DNA of 39,437 bases from Marmoricola sp. (lineage in GTDB: Bacteria > Actinomycetota > Actinomycetes > Propionibacteriales > Nocardioidaceae): the NCBI GenBank assembly GCA_025964795.1, contig JAOPYC010000082.1, positions 1 through 39,437 of the forward strand, read 5' to 3'. The position numbers were made by a program, and so were the translations under genes. The notes under the pieces are model-generated. The model had not been told where the DNA came from. It did not search any database and saw only the letters and a list, made by a program, of their open reading frames with translations. Below, one piece after another: positions 35,703 through 39,437 of the stretch (positions are counted from its first letter, which is position 1; each line of letters opens with the position of its first letter).

Positions 35703-36683
35703 ATGCAGCTGCCCCACGAACGAGGCCCGGTCAGCAGGCACGTCATCGAGTCGCTCCGCAGCGACCGCCCCGGCGCCGCCTTCTTCGCCCTCGGCCCGGA
35801 CGACGTCATCGGCGACGAGGACGTGCAGCTGGCGCTGTGGACGATCTACGAGCTGCACTACCGCGGCTTCCACGGCGTCGACGACGACCGGGAGTGGGAC
35901 CTCGGACTGCTCACCCTGCGGCGCGAGATCGAGAGCCGGTTCGAGTCCGAGCTGCGTGCCGTGACGAGGGAGCTCGTCACCGGGGTCCCCCAGCACGGCG
36001 ACCTCGGCCAGCAGCTGCTCGACCTGGTCGCCGCCGACGACGGTCCGTCACTGGCCGCCTTCCTGCAGCGGCGCGCCAGCATCGAGCAGCTGCGCGACTT
36101 CCTGCGCGAGCGCAGCGTGCAACAGCTCAAGGAGTCCGACCCGCAGTCGTTCGTGCTCCCCCGCCTCGACGGCCGGGCCAAGGCGGCCCTGGCCGAGCTC
36201 CAGTACGACGAGTACGGCGGCGGCCGGCCCGAGCGGCTGCACGCCACGCTGTACGCCGACGCCCTCAGCGCCGCCGGGCTCGACGCCACCTACGGCGCCT
36301 ACATCGACCACGTCACCGGCGTCAGCCTCACCTTGTGCAACGTGGTCTCGATGTTCGGCCTGAACCGCCGACTGCGCGGCGCCTCCATGGGTCACCTCGC
36401 GGCCTTCGAGGCGTCCAGCTCGGTGCCCTCCCGCAAGATCGCCGGCGGCCTCGAGCGTGTCGGCCTCCCGCCCGCCGTCGCGGCGTACTTCCACGAGCAC
36501 GTCGAGGCGGACGCGGTGCACGAGCACGTGGCCTCCAGCGACATCTGCGGCACGATGGTGGCCGAGGACCCCGGGCTGCGCGATGACGTGCTCTTCGGGG
36601 CCGCCGCCTGCCTGCACCTCGACGCGCTCTCCGGCGCGGAGCTGCTCGAGCGCTGGACGACCGGGCTGGAGAAGGCGTCGTGA
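35703..36683 (+). CDS. iron-containing redox enzyme, haem-oxygenase-like diiron (HDO) fold
   Basis: 326 residues of the helical HDO type, whose characterised members (e.g. UndA, SznF, BesC, CADD) use one or two Fe to activate O2 for decarboxylation, N-oxygenation or C-C cleavage. Candidate ligands fall in the expected helices: Glu50/His52 (IYELHYRGFH), Glu170 and His180 (YDEYGGGRPERLH), Glu236 (HLAAFEASS), and His266-Asp270-His273 (YFHEHVEADAVHEHV). ATG 35703 is fixed by GGAGG nine bases ahead; 17 more codons are open but would cross that site and the leader hairpin. Its stop overlaps the CDGSH gene start. The exact substrate is unknown. Confidence 0.85.
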   Translation: MQLPHERGPVSRHVIESLRSDRPGAAFFALGPDDVIGDEDVQLALWTIYELHYRGFHGVDDDREWDLGLLTLRREIESRFESELRAVTRELVTGVPQHGDLGQQLLDLVAADDGPSLAAFLQRRASIEQLRDFLRERSVQQLKESDPQSFVLPRLDGRAKAALAELQYDEYGGGRPERLHATLYADALSAAGLDATYGAYIDHVTGVSLTLCNVVSMFGLNRRLRGASMGHLAAFEASSSVPSRKIAGGLERVGLPPAVAAYFHEHVEADAVHEHVASSDICGTMVAEDPGLRDDVLFGAAACLHLDALSGAELLERWTTGLEKAS

Positions 36684-36868
36684 GCGACGTCGTCGTACGC
36701 CAGTGCCCGGGTGGTCCCCTGCTCGTCCGCGGCGCCGAGACCGTCCTCGACGACGACGGCAACGTGCACGAGGTCACCCGACCCGTGGTGGCGGTGTGCG
36801 CGTGCGGCAAGTCCTCACGCAAGCCGTGGTGCGACAGCACCCACAAGTCGATCCCCAGCACCCGATGA
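36680..36868 (+). CDS. CDGSH-type iron-sulfur protein
   Basis: 62 residues with a single CDGSH signature: Cys40, Cys42, Cys51 and His55 in CACGKSSRKPWCDSTH, the 3Cys:1His set that holds a redox-active 2Fe-2S cluster. The usual CDGSH core reads CDSTH. The N-terminal half (GGPLLVRGAETVLDDDGNV) is the beta-strand lead-in typical of small prokaryotic CDGSH proteins. The GTG overlaps the diiron enzyme stop, and the TGA overlaps the methyltransferase ATG, so all three are coupled. It may donate electrons, or iron/cluster, to the diiron enzyme; this is inference. Confidence 0.92.
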   Translation: MSDVVVRQCPGGPLLVRGAETVLDDDGNVHEVTRPVVAVCACGKSSRKPWCDSTHKSIPSTR

Positions 36869-37488
36869 CCGGCCTGCAACGGGAGTCCATCGACTTCGGT
36901 GGCCTCGAGATCGCCTTCGACGAGCGGGTCCTGCGCCCACGGACCTGGACCGAGAACCAGTCGTGGTGGGCGGCTGAGCTCCTGCCCGACCTGCCCCCGG
37001 GCGACGTCCTGGAGCTGTGCTCCGGCGCGGGCCAGATCGGGTTGCTCGCGGTCGCCGGGACGGATCGCCGGCTGGTGTGCGTCGACCTGAACCCCGCCGC
37101 GGCGGAGCTGACGACGGCCAACGCCGCCGCGGCGGGCCGGGCGGACCTGGTGGAGGTGCGCGAGGGCCGGATCAGCGACGTGCTCGCCCCTGGGGAGAGG
37201 TTCCCGATGATGATCGCCGATCCCCCGTGGGTACGACGAGCCGACACCCAGCGCTTCCCCGAGGACCCCCTGCTCGCCATCGACGGCGGCGACGACGGCC
37301 TGACCGTCGTCCGCGAGTGCCTGACCGCGATCGCCACCCACCTGGCCGAGGGTGGCGTCGCCCTGCTGCAGCTCGGCCCGGGCGACCAGGCCGAGCAGGT
37401 CAGCCGCCTCCTGGCCGGCACCCCCCTGGTGCCGGGTGAGTCACGGGCGTACGGCGACCGAGGGGTGCTGCTGCGGATCGACCGCTGA
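36865..37488 (+). CDS. class I SAM-dependent methyltransferase (HemK/RlmG-like)
   Basis: 207 residues. Motif I is VLELCSGAGQIG (~49-60), the acidic end of strand 2 is CVDLNPAA, and motif IV is ADPPWV, the (N/D)PPY-type motif of N-methyltransferases acting on planar NH2 groups such as glutamine, adenine or guanine. The N-terminal part (LEIAFDERVLRPRTWTENQSWW, split at the conserved Arg-Pro) resembles the HemK/RlmG-like substrate region. ATG overlaps the CDGSH stop (ATGA). In this operon it may modify the product or a protein partner of the diiron enzyme. It faces the lysyl oxidase gene, 41 bases apart. Confidence 0.88.
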   Translation: MTGLQRESIDFGGLEIAFDERVLRPRTWTENQSWWAAELLPDLPPGDVLELCSGAGQIGLLAVAGTDRRLVCVDLNPAAAELTTANAAAAGRADLVEVREGRISDVLAPGERFPMMIADPPWVRRADTQRFPEDPLLAIDGGDDGLTVVRECLTAIATHLAEGGVALLQLGPGDQAEQVSRLLAGTPLVPGESRAYGDRGVLLRIDR

Positions 37489-37529
37489 GCGTCCTTGCTC
37501 GCGCGGTCGCCACTCGGGCTGAGCCAGGC

Positions 37530-38996
37530 CTAGTAGTCGATGCCGTAACCGGAGTCGTCCACCTTGCCGACGAGGAAGGACTTGACGGTCCGGGCCCCCG
37601 TCTTCCCACCGATGACGATCTTGCGCAGCGACACGTTGTTGGTCTTGTCGAGCTCGACGAGACGGTTGAACGGGTTCGCCTCCACCGAGATGTAGTAGGT
37701 GCCGTTGGCCAGGCCACGCAGGTCGAAGGACTGGCCCGCGCGGATCTGGCTGTAGGTGTCACCCGACCCGGAGGAGAGCACCTCGCGGACCGAGAGCGAG
37801 TCCTCCTCGCCACAGGCGGTGCTGAGGTCGGTGCCGTCGGGGTTCCAGTCGGCGCCTGGGACGGTGTAGTCGACCGCGTCCGTGTTGGCGAGGCAGAACG
37901 CCTCCTTCTGGCTGCGTCGCGCCTGCGTGAGATCGGCCGTCAGCAGGCGGTAGCGGGCGAAGTCCTCGAAGTGCCAGTGCTGGTGGCTCGGCCGGGCGTC
38001 CCACTCCATGGTGCCGATCTTCTGGTAGCCGACCTGGTTGAGGTCCTTGTCGAAGAAGTACTGGTAGGCGTCCATGATCTTCTCGCCGTCACGCCGGAAG
38101 CCGTCGACCACCAGGGGGCTCGTCCCCGCGTTCCACACCGTGGCCGCGAACTCCAGGTAGTTGCCGTCCTCCGAGACCTGCATGCCCCAGGCGGGCAACG
38201 AGCGCAGGTCGGGCCGCGGCCCGGTGACCGTCTTCAGCTGCGCCGCGGTCGGCTCCTGGCGCGCGGCCACAGGAGCTCCTGCCCCGGCCAGTCCCGGTGA
38301 GCTGGGCCGGGCCCGGCTGAGCCCCTCGTCACTCTCCTGGACCACCACCAGCTTCGTGGTGTCCCGCGAGGTCGCGAGCGGGAGACCGAAGAGCGCGCGA
38401 TAGCGCGACGTGATCTCCAGGCTGACCGTGTACTTCCCGGGAGCCAGGCTCCACTGATCAGCAGGAGCGACGTCGACACCCGAGGCCCACCCCTTCTGGA
38501 TGCCCATGACGGTGCCCAGGGTGAACGGGTTGGTCGGGCAGCCGTACTGCGGGTACGGCGACCGCGCGGGTGCCGACGGGACGGTGCGTTGCGCGAACCC
38601 GTTGAGGCAGGTGGTGAGCTCCTTGTCCGCCACGAGCTTGCCCTGGGCGTTGGTGACCTTGACCCGCAGGAACTTGTTCAGGCCACCCCAGTGCGCCATC
38701 GTCCAGGCCGGCAGGGTCTTGGTGCTGCCGGCCTTCTTCCAGGTGACGACCGTCGCCGCGTCGTACGACGCGCGCTTGGCCCGGATCTCGAACGCAGCCT
38801 CGACGGCCCGCAGGCTCGCGGTCGCCTCGACGTAGGTCTGCCGATCGGCACCGGTGCCGTAGGTGTAGCCGGACACCGTCGACGGCAGGCTCAGGGTGAG
38901 CGCCGGCGGCGGCTCGGCCGCCTGCCCCGCTGTCACGCCGGAGAAGGCCAGGGTCAGGGCCAGACCGCCCGCTGCCGCACCGAGGATTGATCGCAT
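37530..38996 (-). CDS. secreted lysyl oxidase family protein (copper/LTQ amine oxidase)
   Basis: Oxidatively deaminates lysine side chains to allysine, probably outside the cell. 488 residues: signal peptide (MRSILGAAAGGLALTLAF then AxA near GQAAEP), a ~230-residue N-terminal domain of unknown role with several Cys, and a C-terminal lysyl oxidase domain. There the copper motif HQHWH gives His at 338/340/342 from this start, KEAFCLANTD holds the LTQ lysine, DTYSQI the probable LTQ tyrosine, and YYISVEANPFNRLVELDKTNN the family end. ATG 38996 has GGGAG five bases ahead; GTG 39002 is an alternative. A TAGTCT -10 lies at 39024-39029. Bacterial homologues are known mainly from actinobacteria. Confidence 0.93.
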   Translation of the reverse strand: MRSILGAAAGGLALTLAFSGVTAGQAAEPPPALTLSLPSTVSGYTYGTGADRQTYVEATASLRAVEAAFEIRAKRASYDAATVVTWKKAGSTKTLPAWTMAHWGGLNKFLRVKVTNAQGKLVADKELTTCLNGFAQRTVPSAPARSPYPQYGCPTNPFTLGTVMGIQKGWASGVDVAPADQWSLAPGKYTVSLEITSRYRALFGLPLATSRDTTKLVVVQESDEGLSRARPSSPGLAGAGAPVAARQEPTAAQLKTVTGPRPDLRSLPAWGMQVSEDGNYLEFAATVWNAGTSPLVVDGFRRDGEKIMDAYQYFFDKDLNQVGYQKIGTMEWDARPSHQHWHFEDFARYRLLTADLTQARRSQKEAFCLANTDAVDYTVPGADWNPDGTDLSTACGEEDSLSVREVLSSGSGDTYSQIRAGQSFDLRGLANGTYYISVEANPFNRLVELDKTNNVSLRKIVIGGKTGARTVKSFLVGKVDDSGYGIDY

Positions 38997-39002
38997 CGCC
39001 AC

Positions 39003-39186
39003 TCCCGAAGTCGTCCTCCCAGGAGACTAGGCGCGAGATCGGGCGGGCACGGCCGTGGCCGCACAGTTCTCGTGAACTTCGGCCCGGAGACCGTCATTGG
39101 GCTAGACCTGGGTTGACGAGTCGCTTCCGACTACCTGCCCGGCGGCTGAGCCGCTGCCGACTGCGCCTCGGCGCACGTCTCGAATC
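39003..39186. other. intergenic region between lysyl oxidase gene and tRNA fragment
   Basis: No gene is supported. Two short perfect hairpins occur: GCGGC-TGA-GCCGC (39142-39154) and TGCGCC-TC-GGCGCA (39162-39175). They lie just downstream of the tRNA 3' end on its own strand, and could be remains of that tRNA's terminator. TAGTCT (39024-39029, minus) is the likely lysyl oxidase -10. Confidence 0.5.
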
Positions 39187-39223
<37 letters not shown>

Positions 39224-39224
39224 A

Positions 39225-39236
39225 AGCGGATCCGCT
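39225..39236. repeat. 12-bp palindrome at the tRNA fragment border
   Basis: AGCGGATCCGCT is self-complementary and starts two bases beyond the point where tRNA identity ends. It could belong to the element's core or arm-type recombination sites. Confidence 0.35.
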
Positions 39237-39334
39237 CGACCACCGAACCTGCCGATTTCTCGACAGTTCTCGGTCGTTAGGCCTCTGACCTGGGCTGATG
39301 CGATCGGTCAATCAACATCATCGGCTCAATACTA

Positions 39335-39360
39335 CGCCCGATCTCGCCCCAACTCGGGCG
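39335..39360 (-). terminator. hairpin downstream of the right-edge gene
   Basis: CGCCCGA pairs perfectly with TCGGGCG around a 12-base loop, 55 bases past the stop of the right-edge gene. No long T tract follows. Confidence 0.4.
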
Positions 39361-39386
39361 GTCAACGGACGTCTGGAGATCCAAAG

Positions 39387-39404
39387 TGGGGACTTTCTGG
39401 GGAC
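39387..39404. repeat. TGGGGAC direct repeats, 11-bp period
   Basis: TGGGGAC occurs at 39387-39393 and 39398-39404, one helical turn apart, just downstream of the putative integrase stop. This fits arm-type integrase or excisionase sites. Confidence 0.4.
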
Positions 39405-39414
39405 AGGCCGTGCG

Positions 39415-39437
39415 TCAGAGGTCCATCTCGTCGGCGC
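39415..39437 (-). CDS. C-terminal tail of a truncated gene, probably an integrase
   Basis: Only the last six residues are in the window: Ala-Asp-Glu-Met-Asp-Leu, then TGA. Many actinobacterial tyrosine integrases end in a similar acidic ADxxD helix after the catalytic Tyr. The gene points toward the tRNA fragment 190 bases away, which is the usual position of an integrase next to its attachment site. The short visible part cannot prove the product. Confidence 0.4.

Overview
This 39.4-kb window is high-GC chromosomal DNA of an actinobacterium, most likely Nocardioides or a close relative in the Nocardioidaceae. I infer this from the strong G/C third-position bias, many GTG starts, 4-bp GTGA/ATGA gene overlaps, TAnnnT-N6-start leaderless promoters, and the gene cluster comEA-comEC-(phzF)-holA next to convergent rpsT and then lepA. 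The species call is family-level recognition, not a database result.

Left part (1-15537), mostly minus strand: a truncated S9 peptidase, lepA (EF-4), a TMEM175-type K+ channel and a PoxB-like pyruvate:quinone oxidoreductase. Divergent to these are a TIP30-like SDR and rpsT, which ends at a terminator hairpin. Then come holA, a PhzF-family isomerase, comEC and comEA (DNA uptake), a DegV fatty-acid-binding protein, an MFS exporter and a divergent NmrA-like SDR.

Middle (15539-29126): type III glutamine synthetase with a GlnR-like box upstream, an AlkZ-like winged-helix DNA glycosylase homologue, and leuS. leuS is preceded by a tiny Leu-Leu-Leu-Leu leader peptide, a perfect hairpin and a textbook intrinsic terminator, which together look like a transcription attenuator. 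Divergent from it is a translationally coupled operon of a secreted LolA/RseB-like protein with an ABC-2 exporter. A secreted lipase, a two-gene SSS-type Na+ symporter unit, galE and a FabG-like SDR follow.

Right part (29127-39437): a YflT-type stress protein and a Baeyer-Villiger-type flavin monooxygenase. Next is a potassium-type regulatory module: a large APC permease divergent from a small membrane protein, a KdpD lacking its N-terminal sensor half, and KdpE. A mirrored 14-bp operator-like repeat lies between the two transcription units. A three-gene, fully overlapping operon follows (haem-oxygenase-like diiron enzyme, CDGSH iron-sulfur protein, SAM methyltransferase), then a secreted bacterial lysyl oxidase. 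The last 250 bases hold the 3' 37 nt of a tRNA (probably tRNA-Ala) without its 5' half, and the last codons of a minus-strand gene that reads like an integrase C-terminus. I interpret this as one end of an integrated mobile element lying mainly beyond the right edge.

The best candidates for undescribed biology are the diiron/CDGSH/methyltransferase operon, the KdpDE-linked APC transporter with mirrored operators, the leuS attenuator, and the element boundary. No rRNA, complete tRNA, CRISPR array or transposase was found.
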